A DNA stretch of 64,000 nucleotides from Microtetraspora sp. NBRC 16547 (GCF_030268965.1 NZ_BSSE01000021.1:1-64000); one strand, 5' to 3'. Shown: positions 1-7,816, numbered from the stretch's first letter. The notes: generated by a model not told the origin, from the letters alone. A program made the numbers and translations.

Positions 1-164
1 AGGGGAGACCGAGGGCCTAACCCGGCGACCACCGGGCCTTCTGCATGCCCGAACCCGGAACTCTGCACCCAGCACCCTGATCAACACGACCCCAGGAAGG
101 CTTGATCATGATCGTGAAAGATCTGGGTTAGGGCAGGTGCCGCTGTCGTATTTCGCGATGAAAC

Positions 165-281
165 TCATGTCGACTTCCTTCCTTGATAACGGCTGTTGGC
201 GTTCGTCTTGGGCCCGCACTGGTTCCGCATGCGGCGCAAGTCATCGATTATGCCTTCAAGGCGTTTCGCATCAAGGTTCAT
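165..281 (-). CDS. hypothetical small protein, 38 aa
   Basis: Short open frame beginning MNLDAKRLEGIIDDLRRM and ending in a basic tail (QGRKST). I chose the ATG at 281 because an AGGAGG ribosome site lies 9 bases upstream, which is unusually good for so small a frame. The N-terminal half could form an amphipathic helix. I recognise no family and no neighbour that would suggest a function. Its leader runs out of the GC-rich dispersed repeat at 342-425. Small size means the frame could still be fortuitous. Confidence 0.35.
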   Translation of the reverse strand: MNLDAKRLEGIIDDLRRMRNQCGPKTNANSRYQGRKST

Positions 282-341
282 GATGTGGGGCCTCCTCAGG
301 TTCGTGGCGTCTTCGCCTGCTGCGGCCCGAGTCGCCGGCGG

Positions 342-425
342 CCGGGACCGGCCTCCAGGCCGCACGCCCGGACGGCGGGCGGGCGATGGGCCGCAGTGCG
401 GCGGCGCGCCGCGCCGCCGCCTTGA
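342..425 (+). repeat. GC-rich dispersed repeat, copy 1
   Basis: An 84-bp GC-rich block that begins CCGGGACCGGCC and ends in a perfect 10-bp hairpin (398-407 pairing with 411-420, loop GCC) followed by TTGA. The same arrangement occurs at 11171-11254 and 14723-14821. No convincing protein is encoded on either strand. It may be a structured RNA, a REP-like palindromic unit or a 3' end processing/termination structure. Confidence 0.7.
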
Positions 426-704
426 TCCCTACAAGCACAATTCGGCAAGGCAAACCTTTAGCGCCCGGCAGCGACTGGACTAGACATCTGCGTCTGGCGT
501 GCGGAAAAGTTTTGGCGCTGTGGTGTCGGGTCTGGCTCAGCTCGATGCCAAGAAGCTATGTGGCTCTGGAGTGAGGCTGTGGTGTTCTTGGCCAGACGAC
601 GCGTCACAGGGACCAGTGGATCTGGGTGGACTACAAGAGTTGCGGGCAATACCCCATCGGGAACAGGCGCAAGGCGAGTTATTTCGACAGCTAACCTGCA
701 CAGG

Positions 705-902
705 GTGACCTGGCTTGAGAATCAGCTAAAAGAACTGTGCCGCGAATTTAAGAGCAAGAGGCCGATGACTACCGCTGATCGGGACGATTTTCTTCGGGAA
801 GCAAACAAGCTGATCAAGAACCTCGCCGCACTTGGCGGCGATGTGCAGCAATTTCGTGCCAAGGTAAGGACTGCCGCCAAAGTTCGGCGAGTCAGAGGAT
901 GA
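705..902 (+). CDS. hypothetical protein, 65 aa
   Basis: Frame opened by GTG at 705 giving VTWLENQLKELCREFKSK and ending KVRTAAKVRRVRG. It is charged, probably helical, and has no recognised domain. Codon third positions are less GC-biased than in the conserved genes, as expected for accessory DNA. The frame is open upstream to 558, so this could be the 3' part of a decayed gene. Function unknown. Confidence 0.3.
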   Translation: MTWLENQLKELCREFKSKRPMTTADRDDFLREANKLIKNLAALGGDVQQFRAKVRTAAKVRRVRG

Positions 903-1350
903 CAGCGTAGTCAAGAAGTCGCGTGGACCGGTGGAGTTCGGCCGCGTCGCCCTAGAGACCGGGAACATGTTCGTCAAGGGCCAGCAGTTCTGGCGAAGGA
1001 CCGGACCGCACAGGGTCACCATGACGGTCTGGGCTGACGCCGACGATATCCAACCTTCAGGTCACGGGGTAAGGCCGTGTGTTGTCACCGTGTCGGCTTG
1101 TCGCCCGGTATCAGACTGCGCCTCGGGAATGGCACCTGCACCCGCGAGGGGTGACATCTCGCCCGGGTGATTACGGACAATCCATCGACAACTTCATTAC
1201 AGGTTCTATGTAAACCAAACCGAGTTCTGGCCGTCCTACTACTAGATCTTGAGACAGCTCTTAGAGAGCCTGCAAGGCTGCCTTGATCATGGACGAGTCG
1301 AACGGTGGGTTGCACGGTGAGCACACACATCGAGGAACTGGCACAGCGGT
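903..1350. other. stretch without a supportable gene
   Basis: Short frames exist on both strands (for example plus-strand codons from 931 reading MEFGRVALETGNMFVKG), but none has a family resemblance or a good ribosome site. The segment looks like degraded mobile or restriction-modification DNA lying before the hsdM fragment. Confidence 0.4.
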
Positions 1351-1548
1351 CACGAGCTGATCGCCCGGGACAAGGTCAACCTGGACATCACCTGGTTGAA
1401 GGACCCGTCGCTGGAGGACACCGACTCGTTGTTGCCTCCCGAGGTGATCGCCCAGGAGATCGTGGAGGACCTGGAGGCTGCGCTGAGCGAGTTCGCGGCG
1501 ATCGCCGAGGCCTTGCAACAGGCACGACAGAGGTCCACCGACTCGTAA
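1351..1548 (+). pseudogene. hsdM: 3' fragment of a type I restriction-modification DNA methylase (HsdM)
   Basis: The frame ending at the TAA at 1546-1548 reads ELIARDKVNLDITWLKDPSL, followed by LEDTDSLLPPEVIAQEIVE and a helical tail. This is the typical C-terminal end of type I N6-adenine methylases, whose family members carry RDK-x-NLDI-x-WL and AxEIVEDLEAAL motifs. An in-frame TGA at 1318 and loss of all upstream motifs (no FxGG, no NPPF) show that only the last 60 or so residues survive. The stop lies 22 bases before the next gene, which suggests the pair once belonged to one operon. Confidence 0.75.
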
Positions 1549-1570
1549 ATTTCCCGACGAAGGGGATCGC

Positions 1571-2656
1571 ATGGCGTACGAAGTAGGACTCTGGCGGATC
1601 GGCGCGAGCGGTGAACCCGCTCGCGTCACCTCTAACGCGATTCCGCTGGAATCTCAGCTGGAAACGTTGATCGCTCAGGATTCTGCGATCCTGGGCGTAC
1701 CGCTGATGATCATCGGCAGGCAGGTAGCCACGAGTTTCGGTGGGTTCATCGATCTGCTCGGGATCGACGGTGACGGCGTGCTGCACGTCCTGGAGTTGAA
1801 ACGCGGCCGTACGCCTCGCGAGGTCGTGGCCCAGATCCTTGACTACGCTTCCTGGGCCAAGGAGCTCAGCCACGATGACGTCCTGGCCATCTACGCAGAG
1901 TCTCGTCAAGAACTCCCCTTCGAGGTGGCATTCTCCAACGTGTTCGGCGCCAGTCCGCCGGACGAGCTCAACGCCGACCTTCGGCTGACGATCGTGGCTC
2001 ACGATGCGGATCCCGCGACGGAACGCATCGTGAGCTACCTCAGCGCGTTTACTGTTCCGATCAACGTCGCGTTCTTCCGGTACTTCGAAGACGATGGTCG
2101 CCAGTATCTGGCCCGCACATGGCTGATCGACGAGTCCAAGCCGTCGCGCACGACCTCCGTTAAGCAGCGGAGCGGCACGAAGGAGACGTGGAACGGCCAG
2201 GACTGGTATGTGGCTCTGGGCGAGGACACTACTCGTAGCTGGGACGATGCGCGTAGGTATGGGTTCGTGTCCGCAGGGGGTGGCGCTTGGTTCTCCCGGA
2301 CGCTCGTCAACCTGCCTATCGGAGCGCGTATCTTCACGCACATCCCCAAGGTGGGCTACGTCGGCGTCGGTACGGTGACCGGTGAGGCGCGCCCCGCGAA
2401 CGAAGTGGTGCTGGAGATCGACGGAGAACCGCGGCGGTTCGCCGATCTCGATCTGAAGGCGCGGTACCGGCACAACGGCGATGACCAGGACGAGACGCTC
2501 TCGGAGTACGTGATTCCTGTTACGTGGATCCGGACAGTCCCCCGTGAGCAGGCCTTCTGGACCCAAGGGCTGTTCGCCAACCAGAACAGCGCCTGCAAGC
2601 TGCGCAACAAGTTCACCTTGGAGCGGCTGCTGGAGGCGTTCAAGCTGGACGAGTAA
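1571..2656 (+). CDS. NucS/DUF91-like PD-(D/E)XK nuclease domain protein
   Basis: A 361-residue protein starting at ATG 1571. Residues 1-115 resemble the endonuclease NucS (DUF91) nuclease core: a hydrophobic strand (ILGVPLMIIGRQV), FGGFIDLLGIDGDG, then VLHVLELKRGRTPREVVAQI, which supplies the Asp and the E-L-K of a PD-(D/E)XK site. About 240 following residues form an aromatic-rich domain (GQDWYVALGEDTTRSWDDA) that I do not recognise and that may bind nucleic acid. Proteins of this type often sit beside restriction-modification genes, and this one follows an hsdM stump. It is probably a DNA-acting accessory or defence protein. The substrate is unknown. Confidence 0.7.
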   Translation: MAYEVGLWRIGASGEPARVTSNAIPLESQLETLIAQDSAILGVPLMIIGRQVATSFGGFIDLLGIDGDGVLHVLELKRGRTPREVVAQILDYASWAKELSHDDVLAIYAESRQELPFEVAFSNVFGASPPDELNADLRLTIVAHDADPATERIVSYLSAFTVPINVAFFRYFEDDGRQYLARTWLIDESKPSRTTSVKQRSGTKETWNGQDWYVALGEDTTRSWDDARRYGFVSAGGGAWFSRTLVNLPIGARIFTHIPKVGYVGVGTVTGEARPANEVVLEIDGEPRRFADLDLKARYRHNGDDQDETLSEYVIPVTWIRTVPREQAFWTQGLFANQNSACKLRNKFTLERLLEAFKLDE

Positions 2657-2675
2657 GCATGGGAGGAGGGTGAGT

Positions 2676-3509
2676 GTGGAACAGCGGCGGGATCGGTTGC
2701 GGGAGCTGGGGGAGCTGCTGCGGCGGCTGCGTAAGGATGCGGGGCTGACAGGTAAGGACCTGGCACAGCGGGCCGGGGTGGCTCAGCCGACGATCTCTCG
2801 GATGGAGACCGGGAGACTGCTACCGACCCCGGAGACGGTTGAGCGGGTATCCGCGGCGCTTAACCTCGACGAGGAAAAGCGGCGTGAATTGAACGCGCTG
2901 CTGCTGCGGCTGCGTGATGAGGTGTCCCGGTTGAAGAGTGGGCTTGCCGGTCGAGAGGCGGCTAACGCCGCACGGGTTCGGTCGGCTCAATGGATGGCCG
3001 TGTTCTCCTCGGCGATGATTCCGCCGCTGTTGCAGACGGCCGAGTACGCGCGGTTCGCTCTCACGATCGGTCAGGATGTGGACCAGGAGGACGTGGCCAA
3101 GGCGGCGGCCGTACGGGTCGAGTCTCAGGCCGTCGTGTTCGAGCCTGGCCGGAAGTTCGCGTTCGTGCTGACGGAGGGTGCGGTGCGGACGTGGCCCGGG
3201 TCGCCGTCGTTGATGCCGGCGCAGCTCGACCGGCTCGCCCAGGTGTCCACGCTTCCCCATGTGCGCCTGGGGGTCGTTCCCTGGAGCGTGGAAGCGCCGG
3301 CCTTCCCCCTTCACGGGTTCACGATCTACGACGGCGCGGTGAGCGTGGTCGAGAGCCTGACCGGTGATCTCACCCTGACGGAGACCGGCGAGATCGACGC
3401 ACACACCGACGTGTTCGAGGCGTTCGCGGCTGCCGCTGTGTACGGCGATGAGTTGCGGGATCTTCTGGGGCAGATCGGGGCGGACTACCGCGCTCTCGCG
3501 AGCAAGTAG
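2676..3509 (+). CDS. XRE-family regulator with DUF5753 (Scr1/BldB-partner type)
   Basis: A 277-residue DNA-binding protein. Residues 10-65 form a Cro/CI helix-turn-helix (LRKDAGLTGKDLAQRAGVAQ, then PTISRMETGR). The remainder is the DUF5753 domain, with hallmark phrases IPPLLQTAEYAR, FVLTEGAVRT, LGVVPW and FTIYDGAVSVVE. I chose GTG 2676 over GTG 2670 because GGAGGAG at 2662-2668 is then properly spaced. In actinomycetes such regulators usually pair with DUF397 proteins and RsbW-like ATPases. Here an RsbW-like ATPase follows, preceded by a perfect inverted repeat (3582-3599) that is a plausible operator. Confidence 0.88.
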   Translation: MEQRRDRLRELGELLRRLRKDAGLTGKDLAQRAGVAQPTISRMETGRLLPTPETVERVSAALNLDEEKRRELNALLLRLRDEVSRLKSGLAGREAANAARVRSAQWMAVFSSAMIPPLLQTAEYARFALTIGQDVDQEDVAKAAAVRVESQAVVFEPGRKFAFVLTEGAVRTWPGSPSLMPAQLDRLAQVSTLPHVRLGVVPWSVEAPAFPLHGFTIYDGAVSVVESLTGDLTLTETGEIDAHTDVFEAFAAAAVYGDELRDLLGQIGADYRALASK

Positions 3510-3581
3510 CCAGTTCTGGCGCATTTATACGTCGAATGCCTTGAGTAGCTTCTAGCGTTGGTCATACGCTGCCGACATGGA

Positions 3582-3599
3582 TGTATAGCCCCCTATACA
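3582..3599 (+). promoter_or_regulatory. inverted repeat, probable operator for the 3613 gene
   Basis: Perfect 7-bp arms TGTATAG-CCCC-CTATACA immediately upstream of the AGGAG ribosome site of the ATPase gene, and downstream of a -35-like TTGGTC at about 3559. Size and position suit a dimeric HTH regulator. The XRE/DUF5753 protein just upstream is the obvious candidate. Confidence 0.55.
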
Positions 3600-3612
3600 C
3601 AGGAGTACGCCC

Positions 3613-4020
3613 ATGTCAGGTTGGCGAATGTCCCGCCACTTCCTCGGCTCCCCCGCCTCGATCACCGAAGCCCGCCGCTTCGTCACCACCTTCCTGAAGG
3701 GCTGGCCGTCCCTGGAATCGGCCGAACTCATCGTGAGCGAACTGGCCACCAACGCCATACGGCACTCCGCCAGCGGCAAGTTCGGCGGGCTGTTCATCGT
3801 CACCATCCGCGTCAACCACCGGCGGCTGTGGCTCGGTGTCGCCGACGAGGGCGGCCCCCGCTCCCCGGAACTGCTCCCCGCCTACGAAGAGGCCGAAGGA
3901 GGGCGCGGCCTCATGCTGGTCTCCACCCTCGCGACCGGTTGGGGTGTCCTGGGCGACCACAACGGCCGCACCGTGTGGGCTGTCCTCGACCCCGCCCCCG
4001 CCATGGCGACCGGCAGATGA
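3613..4020 (+). CDS. RsbW/SpoIIAB-like anti-sigma ATP-binding protein
   Basis: A 135-residue single-domain GHKL ATPase. It shows the N box (ELIVSELATNAIRHSA, about residues 38-53), the G1 box (VADEGGP) and the G2 box (EGGRGLMLVSTLA). This is the layout of anti-sigma-factor kinases of the HATPase_c_2 family, which bind or phosphorylate partner-switching proteins. The start is ATG 3613 after AGGAG, in the leader GGAGTACGCCC that recurs before the gene at 6178. It overlaps the next gene by four bases (ATGA), so the two are translationally coupled. The partner is unknown. Confidence 0.85.
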   Translation: MSGWRMSRHFLGSPASITEARRFVTTFLKGWPSLESAELIVSELATNAIRHSASGKFGGLFIVTIRVNHRRLWLGVADEGGPRSPELLPAYEEAEGGRGLMLVSTLATGWGVLGDHNGRTVWAVLDPAPAMATGR

Positions 4021-4289
4021 GCGACTGCATCGCCCCTCACCTGTCCCTGCCGCAGCCCAACTGCCGCAAGCTGAAATGGTTCGAGTTCGTTCCCGGTGAT
4101 CGGTGCCGGGTGGTGGCGTGGACGTGTGACTGCACGGCCCGGTTCTACGAGCTGTACGAGATGGCCGGCGTCGGATTCATCCGGCACACGATCCAGGGAA
4201 CTCCGGTCTCGATCGTCGAGACGAACCGCTGGCCGCTCCGGCAGGCCCACGAGGTCTGGGCGGACATCATGGCCGGACGGGCGAGATGA
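4017..4289 (+). CDS. hypothetical protein, 90 aa
   Basis: Starts at ATG 4017, overlapping the preceding stop by four bases. The protein is small and aromatic (KLKWFEFVPGDRC, VVAWTCDCTARFYELYEM) with several cysteines (CRVVAWTCDC). Its end (RQAHEVWADIMAGRAR) looks helical. I recognise no family. Coupling to the RsbW-like ATPase suggests joint function or a binding partner. It could be a conserved actinobacterial small protein found in similar mobile cassettes. Confidence 0.65.
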   Translation: MSDCIAPHLSLPQPNCRKLKWFEFVPGDRCRVVAWTCDCTARFYELYEMAGVGFIRHTIQGTPVSIVETNRWPLRQAHEVWADIMAGRAR

Positions 4290-4357
4290 GCCCGCACGGT
4301 GTCCCCAACCGACGCTCTGCCATACGCGCAACGAATCCCAAAACCGGCGAATTCGTA

Positions 4358-4399
4358 CCGTCTAGAGGGATAGACGGCATTCTGTCCAGGGGTCTAGAC
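4358..4399 (+). promoter_or_regulatory. paired operator-like palindromes upstream of the HTH gene
   Basis: Perfect inverted repeat CCGTCTA-N6-TAGACGG (4358-4377) followed 15 bases later by the palindrome GTCTAGAC (4392-4399). Both share the GTCTA half-site and lie just before the GGGGGAG ribosome site at 4419. This is what an autoregulated HTH gene would be expected to show. Confidence 0.5.
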
Positions 4400-4426
4400 T
4401 CGGCGGAGTTCAACCCTGGGGGAGCA

Positions 4427-5266
4427 ATGCCACCGAGCGACCTTGAGCGCATAGCCGCCATCGACGATCCGTACCTGCTGCTGCGGACCGCCACCGAACG
4501 GCTGAATGCCGCTCAACAAGAGGTCACCGAGTTGGCTCGACTCCGCCGCCGCGTGATCCAAGAGCTCCACGCCCAAGGCATGTCCTACGCCCAGATCGCC
4601 CAGGCGGCCGGGCTCACGCGTGGCCGTATCCACCAGATCCGCCACACCGGTCCAGCACCTGAGGGCGCGTTCCTCGGCACCGGCACCATCACCCTGTCCA
4701 CACCGCTCAAGCGCGAGGCCACCAACGCCCGGCCCGTGGTCGCGATGGAAGACGTCGCGGCGGCAAAGCGGCTGGAAGACCTCGCCCGCGGCTTCGGCCT
4801 GTCGATGGAACTCGAACACGTCCCCCTCGGCGGCGAGATCGACCTGAACCGGCCCAACCTCATCGTGATCTGCGGCCCCAAGCTCTCCCCGGTCATGGGT
4901 GCGCTGTACGAGTCCGATCCCGTGTTGGAGTGGGTCAAGGACGGCGCTTGGACGCTGCGCGATACCCGCACTGGCGAGAGTTACAGGTCCGGCTCCGACA
5001 GCGACCCGACCCGGCCGGTCGACTACGCCTATCTTGGTCGGCTGCCCCGGCCGGACGGCAAGGGCAACGTCCTGGTCTTCACCGGCATCCACCCGCAAGG
5101 CACCCTCGGCGTTGTCCAGCTCATCACCACCGAGATCGCCACCCTGTGGGGCCAAGCAGGCGACGGGCGGTTCTCCACCGTGGTAGGCGTCGAATACGAC
5201 CCACAGACGGGGGAACCGGTCACAGCGGAACTCGCCAGCCCGCTCTACCGCCACGAGGACACCTGA
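4427..5266 (+). CDS. sigma-region-4-like HTH protein with an unassigned C-terminal sensor-like domain
   Basis: A 279-residue protein. Residues 8-75 hold a helical segment and a sigma-70 region-4-type HTH (LHAQGMSYAQIAQAAGLTRG, then RIHQIRH). The C-terminal 170 residues form an alpha/beta domain with NLIVICGPKLSPVMGALY, YAYLGRLPRPDGKG and VLVFTGIHPQGTLGVVQLI. The G-P-K and G-T-L turns look like ligand-binding loops, but I cannot name the domain. I prefer ATG 4427, which has a strong ribosome site; ATG 4286 overlaps the previous stop, but its extra 47 residues look non-coding. The stop overlaps the phosphatase start by one base (TGATG), so the two are coupled. Confidence 0.75.
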   Translation: MPPSDLERIAAIDDPYLLLRTATERLNAAQQEVTELARLRRRVIQELHAQGMSYAQIAQAAGLTRGRIHQIRHTGPAPEGAFLGTGTITLSTPLKREATNARPVVAMEDVAAAKRLEDLARGFGLSMELEHVPLGGEIDLNRPNLIVICGPKLSPVMGALYESDPVLEWVKDGAWTLRDTRTGESYRSGSDSDPTRPVDYAYLGRLPRPDGKGNVLVFTGIHPQGTLGVVQLITTEIATLWGQAGDGRFSTVVGVEYDPQTGEPVTAELASPLYRHEDT

Positions 5267-6114
5267 TGCGCGTCACCTTCGCCACCGAACCCGCATCCCC
5301 TGACCGGCCCAACGAGGACTTCATCGCCGCAACCCCGGACGCCGTGGTCCTCCTCGATGGCGCGGGTACGCCTGCGGGCTCGGAATCCGGCTGTTCCCAC
5401 GGTGTGGCTTGGTATGCGCGGACGCTCGGCTCAACCCTGATCGCATCTCTGACGCAAAGCGCCGGCACCTTGACGGAGATCTTGGCGGAGGGCATCAAGG
5501 CCACAACGTCGCTGCATGACTTCACCTGCGACGTCACCCATCCCGGCTCGCCCTCGGCAACCGTCGTCATGCTCCGCCGTACCGGTGACCATCTGGGCTA
5601 TCTCGTCTTGGCCGACTCCGTCCTCGTGCTCGACGTAGTCGGCGTCGACGAGCCGATGTTCATCACCGACGACCGGGAAGCACAGGTTGGTAGGCGCTAC
5701 CGGACGGCCATGGATGCGCTGGGCTCCGGCACTCCCGATCACACCGCTGCTCTGCGTGCGTACGTGGAAGCCATGCGGGCGCACCGCAACCGCAACGGCG
5801 GATTCTGGGTCGCCTCATCCGACCCCCTCGCCGCTGAACAAGCGCTCACAGGAACACTTCCCGCTGACCAGATTCGCGCGGCGGCGCTTCTCAGCGATGG
5901 CGCGTCCCGCCTCGTCGACCGCTTCCACATCGCCACCTGGCGGCAAGCCCTCGACATCCTCGACCAGGACAGTCCGGCCGAACTCATCCGCCGAGTCCGC
6001 GAGGCCGAACACACCGACCCCGCAGGCAAGCGCTGGCCACGCGGCAAGACCTTCGACGATGCAACCGCCGTTCACGTCACCGCTGAACAAGGTCACCAGT
6101 TACGGCTGAAATAG
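5266..6114 (+). CDS. PP2C-like protein phosphatase domain protein
   Basis: A 282-residue protein with PP2C landmarks: DRPNEDF near residue 13, VVLLDGAGTPAG near 25 (metal-binding DG), SATVVMLRRTGDHLGYLVLADS in the middle, LLSDGASRLVD, and a final DDATAV. These correspond to metal-dependent Ser/Thr phosphatases, although the family's usual size and C-terminal motif are somewhat divergent. The start overlaps the stop of the HTH protein gene. Together with the RsbW-like ATPase at 3613 this resembles part of a partner-switching signalling module. It is probably cytoplasmic, as no signal peptide or membrane segment is seen. Confidence 0.78.
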   Translation: MRVTFATEPASPDRPNEDFIAATPDAVVLLDGAGTPAGSESGCSHGVAWYARTLGSTLIASLTQSAGTLTEILAEGIKATTSLHDFTCDVTHPGSPSATVVMLRRTGDHLGYLVLADSVLVLDVVGVDEPMFITDDREAQVGRRYRTAMDALGSGTPDHTAALRAYVEAMRAHRNRNGGFWVASSDPLAAEQALTGTLPADQIRAAALLSDGASRLVDRFHIATWRQALDILDQDSPAELIRRVREAEHTDPAGKRWPRGKTFDDATAVHVTAEQGHQLRLK

Positions 6115-6177
6115 CTCGCGTGAGGCGCTGCAAGTGGCCTGCGCCCAAGCGCTGTACTAATCGTTTGGAGTACGCCC

Positions 6178-6645
6178 GTGAGCGATGACGTCCTTTCAGT
6201 CATTCCGACTGACCCCTACTGGCAGCCCGATCAGGCCGCAGCCGACCGCACCGCCGCGATGGTGGCCGAGTTGACCCCCGGCGCCCCTGGCGGCGTCGAT
6301 GTCGAAATCAACGTCGAATGGCACGACAAGCCCACCTTCGTGGACTGCGGCGAGAACCTGGAGAGGATCGGCTGTCCTCGCTGCGGCGCGTCAATCAACA
6401 CCGACTGGTGGATCGAGCTCATGGATGCCCACTACGAGGACGGCTTCGCAAGCCTCGCAGTGCAAGTCCCCTGCTGCTGTGCCAAATCATCACTCGATGC
6501 ACTGGAATACGACTGGCCGTGCGGCTTCGCGCGTTTCGAGATCGCGATCTGGAATCCCGCCCGTCCCTGGCTCAGTGACGAGGAACTGATCAGCCTCGGG
6601 ACCACGCTCGGTCACCCGCTGCGACAGATACGAGCTCACATCTAA
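6178..6645 (+). CDS. hypothetical protein with zinc-knuckle-like cysteines, 155 aa
   Basis: GTG 6178 follows TTGGAG in the same GGAGTACGCCC leader used at 3603. The protein carries CPRCGASIN near residue 66 and a CCCAK cluster near residue 98, consistent with a structural metal site. It ends with a helical segment (LSDEELISLGTTLGHPLRQI). No enzyme motif is seen. Similar uncharacterised proteins are common in actinomycetes. An IS5 remnant begins immediately downstream. Confidence 0.65.
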   Translation: MSDDVLSVIPTDPYWQPDQAAADRTAAMVAELTPGAPGGVDVEINVEWHDKPTFVDCGENLERIGCPRCGASINTDWWIELMDAHYEDGFASLAVQVPCCCAKSSLDALEYDWPCGFARFEIAIWNPARPWLSDEELISLGTTLGHPLRQIRAHI

Positions 6646-6662
6646 CATCCTCGGAGATATCA

Positions 6663-7187
6663 GAGGGCGTCTGAAAAGCGTAGTTCCTGATTGATTGTTG
6701 GTTACGTGTCTCGCCAGGTTGGAGTGGTTTCGCCGGTGATGCGCCGAGCGAGGTTGTCGATCGACGCGACGCGGATCATCACTGCGGCGTGGTCGGTTCG
6801 GGTTTCGTAGTCGCGAGCGAGTCGGCGGTGGAGCATCAGCCAGCCAAGGGTGCGCTCGACGACCCAACGGCGCTTGACGACGTGGAAGCCGGGCTGGTCG
6901 GAGCGGCGTGGAACGACTTCGACGTCGATCCCCAACCTGGCGCCGTGTTCGATGGCGGCGTTCTTGAAGCCGGTGTCCACCCACGCTTTGGTGATCGTCG
7001 GGTAGGTGGTGCGAGCCTGGGTGAGCAGGGTCTTGCCGATGGCGTTGTCGGACAAGTCGGCGGCGGTGACGGTGACGGCCAGGAGCAGGCCCAGGGTGTC
7101 GGTGAGGATGCCGCGCTTGCGTCCGACGATCTTTACGTCGCCGCGATCCTCAGCGATCCGCGAACCGACACCGCGGTTCCATATGAC
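6663..7187 (-). mobile_element. 5'-truncated IS5-family insertion sequence (transposase remnant)
   Basis: On the minus strand a frame from about 7187 to the stop at 6702 reads AEDRGDVKIVGRKRGILTD, VTVTAADLSDNAIGKTLL, then WVVERTLGWLMLHRRLARDY. This is the C-terminal half of an IS5-type DDE transposase with its catalytic E-x6-K/R helix. The N-terminal half and the left end are missing: the frame runs directly into the HEAT-repeat remnant near 7187. The surviving outer end is near GAGGGCGTCTGAAAAGC at 6663. The element is probably inactive. Confidence 0.8.
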
Positions 7188-7605
7188 AGAGGGGGCCGGC
7201 GACTTCCACTGCGCCAGGTACTCCTGGACTGGCTGGGATCGGTGGCCTACGAGGTCGGCAAGGAAGCAGAAGCAACGCTAGTACGCCTGGGTTTCCCACC
7301 CGAGGAGGACCCAGCGTTTGTCGAGCTCCGAGCCATCCGTCCCACGCTCTTCCAGAGCGTGGCCTCACTCCTCCATAGTTCGGATCCCGTCATACGGGAA
7401 GCGGCTCTCGCCGTCGTCGTCTGGCTCGTGGACGCCCCCGAGCTCACCCATCATCAAGCAGTTCTCATTCCGATGGTGCGCGCCTTCCTGGCTACCAGTT
7501 CCAACCGGGTCTACCGGGCGATCGCGGTTGATGGGCTCGACGCTTGGGGCGAGGAGACCACATCGCTAGTCAGTCAGGCAGAGGAAACAACGCACAACCG
7601 AGGCG
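7188..7605 (+). pseudogene. 3' remnant of a HEAT-like repeat protein
   Basis: The plus frame reads LLDWLGSVAYEVGKEAEATL, FQSVASLLHSSDPVIREAAL, then VVWLVDAPELTHHQAVLIPM: paired-helix repeats of HEAT/armadillo style. Upstream the frame is antisense to the IS5 transposase, so the N-terminus has been lost at the IS junction. Codon-like composition fades after about 7605, although the frame stays open to 7781. It was probably a scaffold-like protein. No specific function can be assigned. Confidence 0.6.
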
Positions 7606-7730
7606 AATGGGGGCGGGATCCATGGTCCGTAGACGGTTCAGCGGTGCCGCCTTCTGATGTGCGGCCGCGACCTACCGTTGAGCACGGACAATGTGGGGCT
7701 GGCAGCCAGTTCTCGTGCCCTAATGGCCCG

Positions 7731-7765
7731 AACGCCGCTTTCCTTGATCGGGAAAGCGGCGTTTT
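7731..7765 (+). terminator. rho-independent terminator
   Basis: AACGCCGCTTTCC pairs with GGAAAGCGGCGTT across the loop TTGATC and is followed by TTTT. It sits four bases before the first tRNA-Ala attachment core. An equivalent terminator precedes the other att copies, so this may be the last trace of a lost integrase gene. Confidence 0.8.
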
Positions 7766-7768
7766 GGC

Positions 7769-7816
7769 TGGTGGAGCCTAGGAGATTCGAACTCCTGACA
7801 TCCTGCTTGCAAAGCA
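7769..7816 (-). repeat. attachment core 1: tRNA-Ala 3' fragment
   Basis: 48 bases matching the anticodon loop to CCA end of the intact tRNA-Ala(TGC) at 19821-19896, with a single T-to-A difference in the variable-loop region that is shared with the other two cores. It marks the left boundary of element A and would be its attL. Confidence 0.9.

Noticed and set aside
931-1170. 79-codon plus frame starting MEFGRVALETG
   Set aside because: The start lacks a ribosome site and the second half is low-quality; possibly a decayed fragment but not assignable.
3558-4016. Alternative upstream extension of the 4017 gene in its own frame
   Set aside because: The frame is the Arg/Pro-rich shadow of the RsbW-like ATPase; the ATGA overlap gives a natural start at 4017.
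6789-7187. Plus-strand coding region preceding the HEAT remnant
   Set aside because: It is the antisense of the IS5 transposase, which has recognisable DDE-transposase motifs on the minus strand.
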